A DNA stretch of 31,452 nt, from positions 1 through 31,452 of the forward strand of contig SFOL01000010.1 of assembly GCA_004552385.1 (NCBI GenBank), read 5' to 3'. The stretch's first letter is position 1. Every line of letters starts with the position of its first letter. The stretch comes from Bacteroidales bacterium. Its GTDB lineage: Bacteria; Bacteroidota; Bacteroidia; Bacteroidales; Marinilabiliaceae. Positions 1 to 7,362 of this stretch are shown here, one piece after another. Position numbers and translations under genes: made by a program. Under the pieces are notes generated by a model that saw only the letters and a program-made list of their open reading frames with translations, was not told where the DNA came from and ran no database searches.

Positions 1-954
1 CATTGCGAAGGTGTACTTTTTACCTTTATAGGTGGTGTTCAGAAGCCAGACGGGCATGAGCGCATATTTGGATTTTCCGTTTGCAAGCCGTATGCTCTTG
101 CCCTGATTTGTCACGGTCGAATATCCGGTGACGGTCTTGGCAAAGCAGTCAATGGTGCTGGCAGTGATGCGCTCGTTGGCTCTTGCTATACTGTCATCGG
201 ACGATACGTCGTACTTGTCGGCGAGATAGCCGGAGAGATATGCGGTCTGGAAATCCACGGCTTCGCTCAGATCGAACGGCTCGATGGATTCGGTGATATC
301 GTCGGCGATCTTGGTGGAACCGTCCACCGGGATATTATCAAATGCAATGCTGCCGGAGCGTTTTATGGAATAGTAGCTCGTTTCCGTATAGTTGTAGCTG
401 GAGTCGCTCCAGGTGCGCACACGGGTCGCCCTATAAAGAAGGCTTGCGTCCACATCGGCATCGTAGAGCCAGAATGGGACGTAAACGCCCTTGATCTCAT
501 CGATATGGTTCTGCCGGGCAAAGAGCTTCGGAAGCAGGGACTTTCCCTTGATATGATTGCGGTATGCTTCCATTGCTGCTTCCTTGTTGAGCTTGAAGGG
601 AATAATGCAGTCCGGAAGCAGCTGCCCTGCGAACTGATGCATGAGAACCACGGGATTTCCGCAGAATGGGCAGGCGGTCGCCGCAAGACTGTCGTCGCCG
701 ATTATCTCGCCGCCGCAGGATTCACATACATAGCTGTGCATTCCCTCGGCTGCTTCGCCGCTCCACTCCGCAGTATCCGGAGTCTGCCAGCTCAGATCGT
801 CATGATCCATATCGGCAAGGTCTGCGTCCAGCGCCTTGAGAACGTCCATATCGTATTCCGAATCGCAATATGGACACTTCATCTTTTGAAGCTCGCTGCT
901 GAACTCCAGCGCACCGCCGCAGGCCGGACATTTGTATTCTTGTATACTTGCCAA
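1..954 (-). CDS. Double zinc-ribbon protein (TFIIB-type zinc ribbon family), partial at left edge
   Basis: Translating the minus strand from a TTG at 954-952 gives 318 open codons with no stop, so the C-terminus lies outside the window. An AAGGAG Shine-Dalgarno sequence sits 9 bases before the TTG, which decides this start. Two zinc-binding pairs are visible: C9/C12 with C27/C30, and C77/C80 with C95/C98. After them comes a region rich in aromatic and polar residues with motifs such as VPFWLYDADVDA, which resembles the uncharacterised zinc-ribbon proteins often mis-annotated as 'DNA helicase PriA' in Clostridia. It is the third gene of an apparent operon after the SPFH protein and the 135-residue protein. 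The function is unknown. Zinc binding is inferred from the cysteine spacing; a role with membrane-associated SPFH assemblies is inferred only from position. Confidence 0.8.
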   Translation of the reverse strand, partial: MASIQEYKCPACGGALEFSSELQKMKCPYCDSEYDMDVLKALDADLADMDHDDLSWQTPDTAEWSGEAAEGMHSYVCESCGGEIIGDDSLAATACPFCGNPVVLMHQFAGQLLPDCIIPFKLNKEAAMEAYRNHIKGKSLLPKLFARQNHIDEIKGVYVPFWLYDADVDASLLYRATRVRTWSDSSYNYTETSYYSIKRSGSIAFDNIPVDGSTKIADDITESIEPFDLSEAVDFQTAYLSGYLADKYDVSSDDSIARANERITASTIDCFAKTVTGYSTVTNQGKSIRLANGKSKYALMPVWLLNTTYKGKKYTFAM

Positions 955-984
955 TTAATTTATCTCCTTAATATATTGATGCCG

Positions 985-1392
985 TCAGTCGATTCTGCGA
1001 AGCTTAAACGTCATTAAAATGATGCTGCCGTCCTCATCAACAGTCAGTTCAAGCCATGGATCTGCCTCTTCGCCAAGAATCTCTCCGGTGATTCCGGAAT
1101 TGTAGTAAACCTTTCCGTTCTCCCTCTTGAGCTCCTGGACCTGATACATACAGCGGTCATCGGTGATGAGGGCGCCTTCTTTTTTGGCCTGCTCGATCTC
1201 CTCATCGCTGACATCCGGAGAAATGCGGATCAGTGTTCGCATCTCGTTTTCGTCAAAGACGAAAAACATATTCAGACACTCGAGCATATCCTCGTCATCG
1301 GTGTTCGGATCGATCTTCTTCCAGTTACTGCCGTCGGGCTGAGTCTCAAAAGACATGACCGCATCGATTCTCCACTTTCCATTAATATCCAT
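985..1392 (-). CDS. Hypothetical acidic protein, 135 residues, between SPFH and zinc-ribbon genes
   Basis: The start is ATG at 1392-1390, preceded by AGGAGG five bases upstream, which rules out the longer upstream reading of the frame. The product begins MDINGKWRIDAVMSF and ends LMTFKLRRID. It is rich in Asp and Glu and predicted soluble, with no signal peptide or membrane segment. The opening 'NGKWRI' and closing 'SIILMTFKLRR' are reminiscent of small lipocalin-like or beta-barrel folds, where a short strand with G-x-W opens the barrel and the last strand closes it, but I do not recognise a family. It lies 30 bases before the zinc-ribbon gene and 131 bases after the SPFH gene, all on the minus strand, so co-transcription is likely. 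Confidence 0.75.
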   Translation of the reverse strand: MDINGKWRIDAVMSFETQPDGSNWKKIDPNTDDEDMLECLNMFFVFDENEMRTLIRISPDVSDEEIEQAKKEGALITDDRCMYQVQELKRENGKVYYNSGITGEILGEEADPWLELTVDEDGSIILMTFKLRRID

Positions 1393-1523
1393 AATTTGCC
1401 TCCTGAAAAAGAGTTGATCAATAATGGGGGTATCGGCCCGCCGAAGGGCATACAAGGCGCGATCGACGGGCTGTGCACCATTCCTATTCGCGTCCGCAAG
1501 GACACGGCGCGGCAAAGGCATTG

Positions 1524-2834
1524 TCAGTTGCTGCGTTTTGTTCCGCAGTCGGGGCAGAAATTGCCGGTGACCGTCTTGCCGCAGTTGGGGCAGATCCAGT
1601 CTGCCGCAGGCTTTTTCGTGCCGCAGTTGGGGCAGAAGTTCCCGGTTACAGCCTGGCCGCACTGGGTGCAGGTCCAGCCTGAAGCCGGAGCGGGCTTCCT
1701 GGTGCCGCATTCCTGGCAGAAATTACCGATAACGGACTTTCCGCATGTGGGACAGGTCCAGCCGCCTGCCTGGGGCTGCTGCTGAGTCTGCTGCATCTGA
1801 GCCTGCTGTTGCTGCTGCGCACCCATATTATAGAGGTTCTGTGCAGCGCCGAAGCCGCCCTGTCCGCCCATGCCGACCATGCCCATGCCCATAAAGCCTG
1901 TCATTGCGCCGGCGGAGTTGCCTGCTGCGGTCTGCATTGCGTCCGCAGTTGCGTTAGTCATTCTGCCTGCCATCATAAACGGGTTGGAACCGACGCTTGC
2001 AGCATCCTCCATCTCGTTTATCTTCTTCATATCATCATCGGTAAGAGTGATCGGATTGAGTGCGATCTTGCCGACGGAAATACCCCTGTTCTCTATCCAT
2101 TCCTGCCTCAGGGCATCGTTCATGGCTGTTTTCAGCTCGTTGGCCTTTGCAGGTATCTGTGCAGGACGGAGCTCCTGTTCGGCAAGTGCGCCGAGAGCCG
2201 GCTGAAGTGCGTCAACGAACTCGACCTTCAGCTGACCGTCGATCTGGTCCCTTGTGAACTCATAATCTACGTTTCCGCAAAGCCTTGTATAGAACTTTAT
2301 GGGATCGGAGATGACATAGGTATATACGCCGTTGCAGCGGATCTGAACGGTTCTGCTCATATTGATGCGCTTGTTGACGACCTCGAAAATGATGGGGTTC
2401 GCTGTGCCGAACTTGTTGTCCAAAATTTCCTTGGTGTTGAAATAGTAAACGCGCTGATCCTTGGCAGCCTCACCGCCGTAGGTGAAACGCTTGCCAAGCT
2501 CTTTGAAGGTGGCCTTGATGCTGTCGCCGAGCTTTCCGGTGAAGATGCTGGGCTCAAGGTCGGTACGGTAGGTGAATTCGCCGGGTTCTGCGCAGAATTC
2601 AACTATCTTGCCGTTTTCAACGATTATCATTGCCTGACCGTCCGCAACGGCGACGCCGGAACCGTTAGAAATGACATTGTCACTGGCCTTGGTGTTGGAG
2701 GATCTGCCGCTTACGCGCTTCTCACCCTTTCTCATCAGCACATTGTTGGGAAGCGATTCACAATAGAAAAATTCCTTCCACTGATCGGCTAGGGTGCCGC
2801 CGAGAGCACCGATTCCTGCTTTAATAAGTCCCAT
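1524..2834 (-). CDS. SPFH/band-7 domain protein with three C-terminal zinc ribbons (YdjI-like, 'virion core protein' family)
   Basis: The product has 436 residues. Residues 1-280 form an SPFH-type region: the N-terminal MGLIKAGIGALGG, then LPNNVLMRKGEKR and VADGQAMIIVENGKIVEF, which match the YdjI family of Bacillus subtilis. Residues 300-330 are Met/Gly rich and 339-355 are Gln rich, forming a flexible linker. Three ribbons follow, each CxxC-x8-CxxC: C361/364/373/376, C389/392/401/404 and C415/418/427/430. An AAAGGAG Shine-Dalgarno sequence precedes the ATG by six bases. In B. subtilis YdjI recruits the PspA-like YdjF system to membranes under stress; whether that holds here is inference. 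The database name 'virion core protein' is historical and does not show phage origin. It heads a likely three-gene operon. Confidence 0.88.
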   Translation of the reverse strand: MGLIKAGIGALGGTLADQWKEFFYCESLPNNVLMRKGEKRVSGRSSNTKASDNVISNGSGVAVADGQAMIIVENGKIVEFCAEPGEFTYRTDLEPSIFTGKLGDSIKATFKELGKRFTYGGEAAKDQRVYYFNTKEILDNKFGTANPIIFEVVNKRINMSRTVQIRCNGVYTYVISDPIKFYTRLCGNVDYEFTRDQIDGQLKVEFVDALQPALGALAEQELRPAQIPAKANELKTAMNDALRQEWIENRGISVGKIALNPITLTDDDMKKINEMEDAASVGSNPFMMAGRMTNATADAMQTAAGNSAGAMTGFMGMGMVGMGGQGGFGAAQNLYNMGAQQQQQAQMQQTQQQPQAGGWTCPTCGKSVIGNFCQECGTRKPAPASGWTCTQCGQAVTGNFCPNCGTKKPAADWICPNCGKTVTGNFCPDCGTKRSN

Positions 2835-2854
2835 GTTTTGCTCCTTTCAAGTTT

Positions 2855-2883
2855 ATAATACTTGTTTTGATCGTATTTATCTA
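2855..2883 (-). promoter_or_regulatory. Possible sigma-70 promoter for the SPFH operon
   Basis: On the minus strand there is a -10 box TATTAT (2860-2855) and, 17 bases upstream, TAGATA (2883-2878), which matches the -35 consensus at 4 of 6 positions. It lies 21 bases before the SPFH start codon and would give a very short leader. The -35 match is weak, so read-through from the upstream receiver gene is also possible. Confidence 0.4.
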
Positions 2884-2917
2884 CCGGCGGAACGCATCGG
2901 CTCTCCGCAGATAATGC

Positions 2918-3298
2918 TTAGAGCGTGTCGAGCAGTGCGGACAGATAGCTTGCGCTCGTCGAACAGTAAACGAATTGGTCGATAAGCTGCGCCTTCTTTG
3001 CGTCGCAGACCCTCTTGGCAAGTTCCGGTTCGCTGCGTTCGTCCGTCATGATTACGATCTTGCAGTCCGGAAGCGAGGCTTTCATCTCGTTTCGGATAGC
3101 AAGCCTTTCCTCCAACGTCCAGCAGCTGAATGGAGCGACCTCCATCAAAAGTATGTTGGCTGCGAAGGCGCGGCAGCTTCTGACGAGCTCGCAGGGCTCA
3201 TCGACCGCCAGCACATGAAAATCCCCGTTATTTTTAAGCGCAAGCTCAACCGCCTCGCTAAAGATAAAATTACGAAAATTTATCACTATCCTTTGCAC
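2918..3298 (-). CDS. Degenerate CheY-like receiver-domain protein (pseudo-receiver)
   Basis: The product has 126 residues if it starts at the GTG at 3298-3296, which has a GGTGAG sequence just upstream. A second GTG at 3328 would add ten residues. The alternation of strands and helices matches a stand-alone response-regulator receiver: RIVIN strand 1, NILLMEVAP strand 3, KIVIMTDE strand 4. The key residues have diverged. The acidic pair after strand 1 is absent (IVINFRN), the phosphoacceptor position is Glu53 instead of Asp, and the usual Lys after strand 5 is not evident. A Thr after strand 4 is kept. Family assignment is by fold pattern only. Asp-to-Glu replacement can mimic the phosphorylated state, so constitutive signalling or a structural role is possible. 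No output domain is present. Confidence 0.65.
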   Translation of the reverse strand: MQRIVINFRNFIFSEAVELALKNNGDFHVLAVDEPCELVRSCRAFAANILLMEVAPFSCWTLEERLAIRNEMKASLPDCKIVIMTDERSEPELAKRVCDAKKAQLIDQFVYCSTSASYLSALLDTL

Positions 3299-3566
3299 TG
3301 TCTCACCGCCGTAACTTGATTTTAGCACGATTCTATCATATGTACAATATTATACAGGGCATTTTTGCAAAATGCCCCCTCTTTTTGGAGGGTTAAAGCT
3401 TTATCCTGACGGTATTTATCAGAATTGGGCAGCTTTGCCGAAGAAATGAACCGCCTGCAGCTGCCGCTATGGCGAAAGATGGGGAGCGTTCCGCCGATTG
3501 CCCGAAGCGTGTGCGGACTGCGTAGCTTCCGATGACCATTCCGGGGCATACGCCGCATGAATCCGC
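3299..3566. other. Divergent intergenic region between receiver gene and addA
   Basis: No convincing coding sequence is visible here. The part nearest the receiver gene holds a minus-strand TATAAT (3354-3349) and a perfect 9-bp inverted repeat with a 3-base loop (3357-3365 with 3369-3377). A second small hairpin (3377-3381 with 3388-3392) follows, with a T-rich loop. The remainder, about 3395-3566, shows nothing I can assign; open frames in it lack ribosome binding sites and protein-like composition. Confidence 0.6.
3349..3377 (-). promoter_or_regulatory. Candidate -10 box with adjoining palindrome upstream of the receiver gene
   Basis: A consensus TATAAT on the minus strand (3354-3349) is followed upstream by the inverted repeat GGGCATTTT-TGC-AAAATGCCC at 3357-3377. 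The repeat would cover the -35 region of this promoter. No good -35 hexamer is seen, which fits either an activator- or repressor-controlled promoter or a chance match. Confidence 0.35.
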
Positions 3567-3595
3567 TTGCCAAGCTGCGGATTATGCCATATAAT
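3567..3595 (+). promoter_or_regulatory. Sigma-70 promoter of addA
   Basis: The -35 box is TTGCCA at 3567-3572 (5 of 6 consensus bases) and the -10 box is TATAAT at 3590-3595 (perfect), with a 17-base spacer. Transcription would begin near 3602, giving a leader of about 22 bases that carries the GGAGG ribosome binding site at 3613-3617. Confidence 0.75.
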
Positions 3596-3623
3596 CAGGC
3601 TAACATTTCATCGGAGGTAAGGT

Positions 3624-6600
3624 ATGCCAAGCTGGACTGCTGAACAGGAAAGAGCTATAACCGAGAAAGGGAATCTGCTGGTATCCGCCGCTGCCGGAGC
3701 AGGCAAGACGGCGGTCATGACGGAGCGCATAGCCCGGCTCATCGCTCAGGGCACGAGCGTCCGTGAGCTTCTGGTCGTGACGTTCACCAACGCCGCTGCT
3801 GCCGAGATGAAGCAGCGCATTGAGCAGCGGCTTACGGAGCTTGCGGATATGGAAAGGGACGAGACCGTCCGGCTGCGGCTTTACGATGCGGCGTCCGATA
3901 TCGGAAGCGCAAGCATCTCCACCATTCACAGCTTCTGCGGCGATGTGCTCAGGCATAATCCGCACCTTGTGGGGCTGGATCCGAGCTTCCGAACGGCGGA
4001 CGAGGCGGAGGCGGCGCTCATGCGTGCCGAAGCCATGGACAGCGTGATAGAAAATGCGTACGCAAGGGCGGAAAAGCAGGATGAAGGCTTCAGACGCCTT
4101 TCAGATAGGCTGGGCGGCGATGAAATGCTGTCCGACAGCATCGGAAGGCTCTACCGCTTTATAATCGCAAGGCCGGATCCCATGGGCTGGCTCGACGGAG
4201 CGGCGAATGCGTACGGAGAGGGCTTTGATGACTATTCCGCTCTTGCGTGCAGGGAGCTTGTCGGGGAAGCGCATCGGGCGATAAAAGCCATGAAGGGCGA
4301 GGCCGAAAGGCTGCGTCATGAGCTGCGCGGATACGGAGATATGTTCGTCCGCTATTTTGAGACCATGGACAGGGATTCTGCGGATCTTACGATGCTTGAG
4401 AAGCTGAACGATTATGACGGTTATTGCTATGCCCTGAAGGAGTTTTCGTTCAGTCCGCTGCCGCGCAGCCCCAAGGGCTCCACGACTCCCCCACTCGTCG
4501 ATGGATACAGAAAGGGACTGAAAAAGCAGATGGCGAAGCTTCAAAAGAGCTTTTCCATGAGCCTTGATGAAGAAAAAGCAATTGCCAGGCAGCTCAGCCC
4601 AAGCGTTACCGTCCTTTGCGAGCTTGTTAAGGACTTCATGAAGGAGTATTCGCGGCTGAAGCAGGAGGCGGCTGTAATAGATTTTGACGATATGCAGCAG
4701 CTGTGCTATGAAGCACTGAAAAATGAGGATGCGGCAGAGGAATACAGGAAAAGATTCAAGTACATCTTCGTAGACGAATACCAGGACACCAGCGGAGTGC
4801 AGGATGCGATAATCGCTGCTGTATCGCGCGGAGACAACCTTTTCATGGTAGGCGATGTCAAGCAGAGCATTTACAGATTCAGACAGGCCGAGCCGGAGAA
4901 TTTTCTGCGAAAATACAATACCTATGACGGCACGATGGGCACAAGGATAGACCTCAACGCCAATTTCAGGAGCAAGACTTCGGTGCTTAACGCAACCAAC
5001 AGGCTGTTCTCGCTCATAATGCTCGGCGATGTGGGCGAAATAGACTATTCGGACAACAATGCACTCATTTGCGGCGTCAGTGCAGGCAGCGGAAGCGTGG
5101 AGCTTGCGCTGATCTCGCTCGAGAGCGGAACGGATACGGCAGCCCGGGATGATGCCGCCGATACCGAGGATATGGCCGCCGATGACGGCGATGAATCGGA
5201 GGACTTAGAGGGCGCGGAGGCGGAGGCGCTGTATGCCGTGGAGCGGATACGCGAGTTTATCGCCGAGGGCAGCATCTTTGACAAGAGCCTGGGCCGTGAG
5301 AGAAAGCCCGTCTATTCCGACTTTGCGGTGCTGATGAGAAAGACCGCCGGAGCCGCACTGACATGGGTCAATACGCTGACACGCTGCGGCATACCGTGCA
5401 CGGCGGAGCTTGGGGACGGCTATTTTGATGCGATAGAGGTGCAGGTTTTCATTAATCTGCTGCGAATAATCGATAACCGCCGCCAAGACATTCCGATGAT
5501 GAGCGTTATGCGCTCCCCTATCTGCGCCTTCACGAGTGAAGAGATCGTGTACCTCAAGACCGAATACGAGGGCGAGGCACTTCTTGACAGGCTGATGCTT
5601 GCCGCCGGGGATACGGAAAGCTCCTGCGGCAGGAAAGCAGGGAAGCTGCTTGCGGATATCGACAACTGGCGTGAATATGTCCGCAGCAGCGGTGTCGAAG
5701 CGTTGGTGGGCAGGCTGCTTAACGAAACCGACTATTACAGCTTCGTTGGCATACTCCCGGGCGGTGCGGTACGGCAGGCGAACCTTGAAAAGCTCATAGA
5801 AAGAGCGGGATTTTACGAGAGTAGCTCCGCCGGAGGGCTGCACGGATTCATAATGTTTTTGGACGGTATGCGCGACAACACTTCCGTCGGTGCGATGCAG
5901 ACCCCTGCCGTAGATGCTGTAAGGATCATGAGCATTCACAAGAGCAAGGGCCTTGAATTTCCGGTCGTTTTCATCGCTGGACTTTCCGCACAGTTCAGCC
6001 GCCGCGACGGACAGGCCGCCGTCATTACGGACGGAGAATTGGGCATAGGCATTCGCCCCCGAGGGCTTGGCCCAAACGGCAGGGAGCCGCTGCTCCGCCG
6101 TGCTGCCGCTGCCAAGGCCGCATCAAAGCTGAACGCAGAGGAGATGCGTATACTCTATGTGGGCATGACGAGGGCGAAGGAAAAGCTGTTTATGGTCGGA
6201 GCAAACAAGCGAATGCGCAAATGTATACTTGAGTGGGCAAGCCCGATGAGCGCACAGCGCATATCGAATGCGCATTGCTTCCTCGATTGGCTGCTGGGAG
6301 CCTACTGTCCGCTTGGCCTTAACCTTGAGACCGCCGCAAACGGAGCAGAAATTAATATAGGAAGCGATACCATGACGATAAGGTTCATGCAGTCGGATAC
6401 GCTTTCCTATGGCGGCCTTGCCGCAGACGGCATCAGCGAACGCGGATACAGGGCATGGACGGAAAAAGCGAGGGCGGCGGATACAAAGAGCTTCTCTGAA
6501 CTGGTCAATTTTGACTATCCGTTCGGCACCGATACCGCTGCGCCTGCCAAGCGAAGCGTTACCGACTTCTTAGTTACGGATTACGAATACAGCCCTGCCG

Positions 6601-7148
6601 TGCCTGCGTTCATGCAGGGGGAACGGAAGCTCTCATCTGCGGAGCGCGGAACGGCAGCGCATAGCCTTATCATGAACCTGCCGCTGACGATCCACGACAG
6701 GAGCTCCGTGGAAAGGACCGTTTCGGAGCTGGCTTCCGCCGGCAAGCTGTCCGAATCGGAGGCAGAAAGCATCTATATAAAAGGAATATTGAACCTGACG
6801 GACTCGGAGCTTTGGCGGCGCATCATACGGTCGCCAAGGGTCGAAAGGGAGCTTGAATTTACTCTGCTTGACGATGGCGGAGGCCTTGTGCAGGGCATGA
6901 TAGACTGCTGCTTTGTTGAGGAAGGCGGCTGGGTGGTGGTCGATTATAAGACCACTGCCGTTCATGCGGACAAAGCCGGCTGCGAAGCTCAGGACGGCGT
7001 TATAGCGGACGCCGGCCGCGCAGTCGCAGAAGGCTACGCACCGCAGCTTGACGCCTATGCAGCTGCGCTTAACGCCATAAGCGGCTTGCCTGTGAGGGAA
7101 AAATGGGTGTATCTGCTGGGAACGGGAAGAGCATACAGGCTCGATTGA
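3624..7148 (+). CDS. addA: ATP-dependent helicase/nuclease subunit A (AddA)
   Basis: The 1174-residue product is a UvrD-type superfamily 1 helicase fused to a RecB-like nuclease, close to the usual AddA length of about 1200. Visible motifs in order are Walker A AAAGAGKT (22-29), motif Ia VVTFTNAAAAEMKQRI, Walker B FVDEYQDTS (about 382), motif III VGDVKQSIYRFRQAEP, motif IV LNANFRSK, motif V MSIHKSKGLEFPVV (about 770), motif VI ILYVGMTRAKEKL, and the nuclease core VVVDYKT (about 1106). AddAB processes double-strand breaks for RecA loading. GGAGG lies six bases before the ATG. The addB gene normally sits directly upstream, but here that position is noncoding and faces divergent minus-strand genes. 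The partner must be elsewhere in this genome or lost. Confidence 0.96.
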   Translation: MPSWTAEQERAITEKGNLLVSAAAGAGKTAVMTERIARLIAQGTSVRELLVVTFTNAAAAEMKQRIEQRLTELADMERDETVRLRLYDAASDIGSASISTIHSFCGDVLRHNPHLVGLDPSFRTADEAEAALMRAEAMDSVIENAYARAEKQDEGFRRLSDRLGGDEMLSDSIGRLYRFIIARPDPMGWLDGAANAYGEGFDDYSALACRELVGEAHRAIKAMKGEAERLRHELRGYGDMFVRYFETMDRDSADLTMLEKLNDYDGYCYALKEFSFSPLPRSPKGSTTPPLVDGYRKGLKKQMAKLQKSFSMSLDEEKAIARQLSPSVTVLCELVKDFMKEYSRLKQEAAVIDFDDMQQLCYEALKNEDAAEEYRKRFKYIFVDEYQDTSGVQDAIIAAVSRGDNLFMVGDVKQSIYRFRQAEPENFLRKYNTYDGTMGTRIDLNANFRSKTSVLNATNRLFSLIMLGDVGEIDYSDNNALICGVSAGSGSVELALISLESGTDTAARDDAADTEDMAADDGDESEDLEGAEAEALYAVERIREFIAEGSIFDKSLGRERKPVYSDFAVLMRKTAGAALTWVNTLTRCGIPCTAELGDGYFDAIEVQVFINLLRIIDNRRQDIPMMSVMRSPICAFTSEEIVYLKTEYEGEALLDRLMLAAGDTESSCGRKAGKLLADIDNWREYVRSSGVEALVGRLLNETDYYSFVGILPGGAVRQANLEKLIERAGFYESSSAGGLHGFIMFLDGMRDNTSVGAMQTPAVDAVRIMSIHKSKGLEFPVVFIAGLSAQFSRRDGQAAVITDGELGIGIRPRGLGPNGREPLLRRAAAAKAASKLNAEEMRILYVGMTRAKEKLFMVGANKRMRKCILEWASPMSAQRISNAHCFLDWLLGAYCPLGLNLETAANGAEINIGSDTMTIRFMQSDTLSYGGLAADGISERGYRAWTEKARAADTKSFSELVNFDYPFGTDTAAPAKRSVTDFLVTDYEYSPAVPAFMQGERKLSSAERGTAAHSLIMNLPLTIHDRSSVERTVSELASAGKLSESEAESIYIKGILNLTDSELWRRIIRSPRVERELEFTLLDDGGGLVQGMIDCCFVEEGGWVVVDYKTTAVHADKAGCEAQDGVIADAGRAVAEGYAPQLDAYAAALNAISGLPVREKWVYLLGTGRAYRLD

Positions 7149-7226
7149 TCGGCGTCGGGTGATACCGTGCCGGAGCCCGGGATAAAATGGTATATGGTAT
7201 TTTATGAATATGGAGCTGCCATAAGC

Positions 7227-7255
7227 TTGACATAAAGCCGAATTAAATCTATAAT
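7227..7255 (+). promoter_or_regulatory. Consensus sigma-70 promoter of rny
   Basis: A perfect TTGACA (7227-7232), a 17-base spacer and a perfect TATAAT (7250-7255) are present. Transcription would start near 7262, leaving about 100 bases of leader before the rny ATG. A full-consensus promoter implies strong, constitutive transcription. Confidence 0.88.
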
Positions 7256-7307
7256 AAAAGGGAATGCCCTCGTCATACGAATCATAAGCCGTTCATAGGA
7301 CATAGCT

Positions 7308-7325
7308 CTGCCGCACGATCGGCAG
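7308..7325 (+). other. Stem-loop in the rny leader
   Basis: CTGCCG and CGGCAG pair over a six-base loop (7308-7313 with 7320-7325) between the rny promoter and its ribosome binding site GGAGG (7354-7358). No U tract follows, so it is not a terminator. A role in transcript stability or autoregulation by RNase Y is possible but not shown. Confidence 0.5.
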
Positions 7326-7362
7326 GAACAAGCAGGCATATTATTATAGAAATGGAGGAAAA

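Noticed and set aside
1809..2792. A 327-codon plus-strand frame opposite the SPFH gene
   Set aside because: Shadow of the SPFH gene; Cys/His-rich translation has no conserved pattern, while the minus-strand product has clear domains.
1524..2834. Phage or virus origin suggested by the family name 'virion core protein'
   Set aside because: The name is a database carry-over. The protein has an SPFH fold, sits among chromosomal genes, and no other phage gene is nearby.
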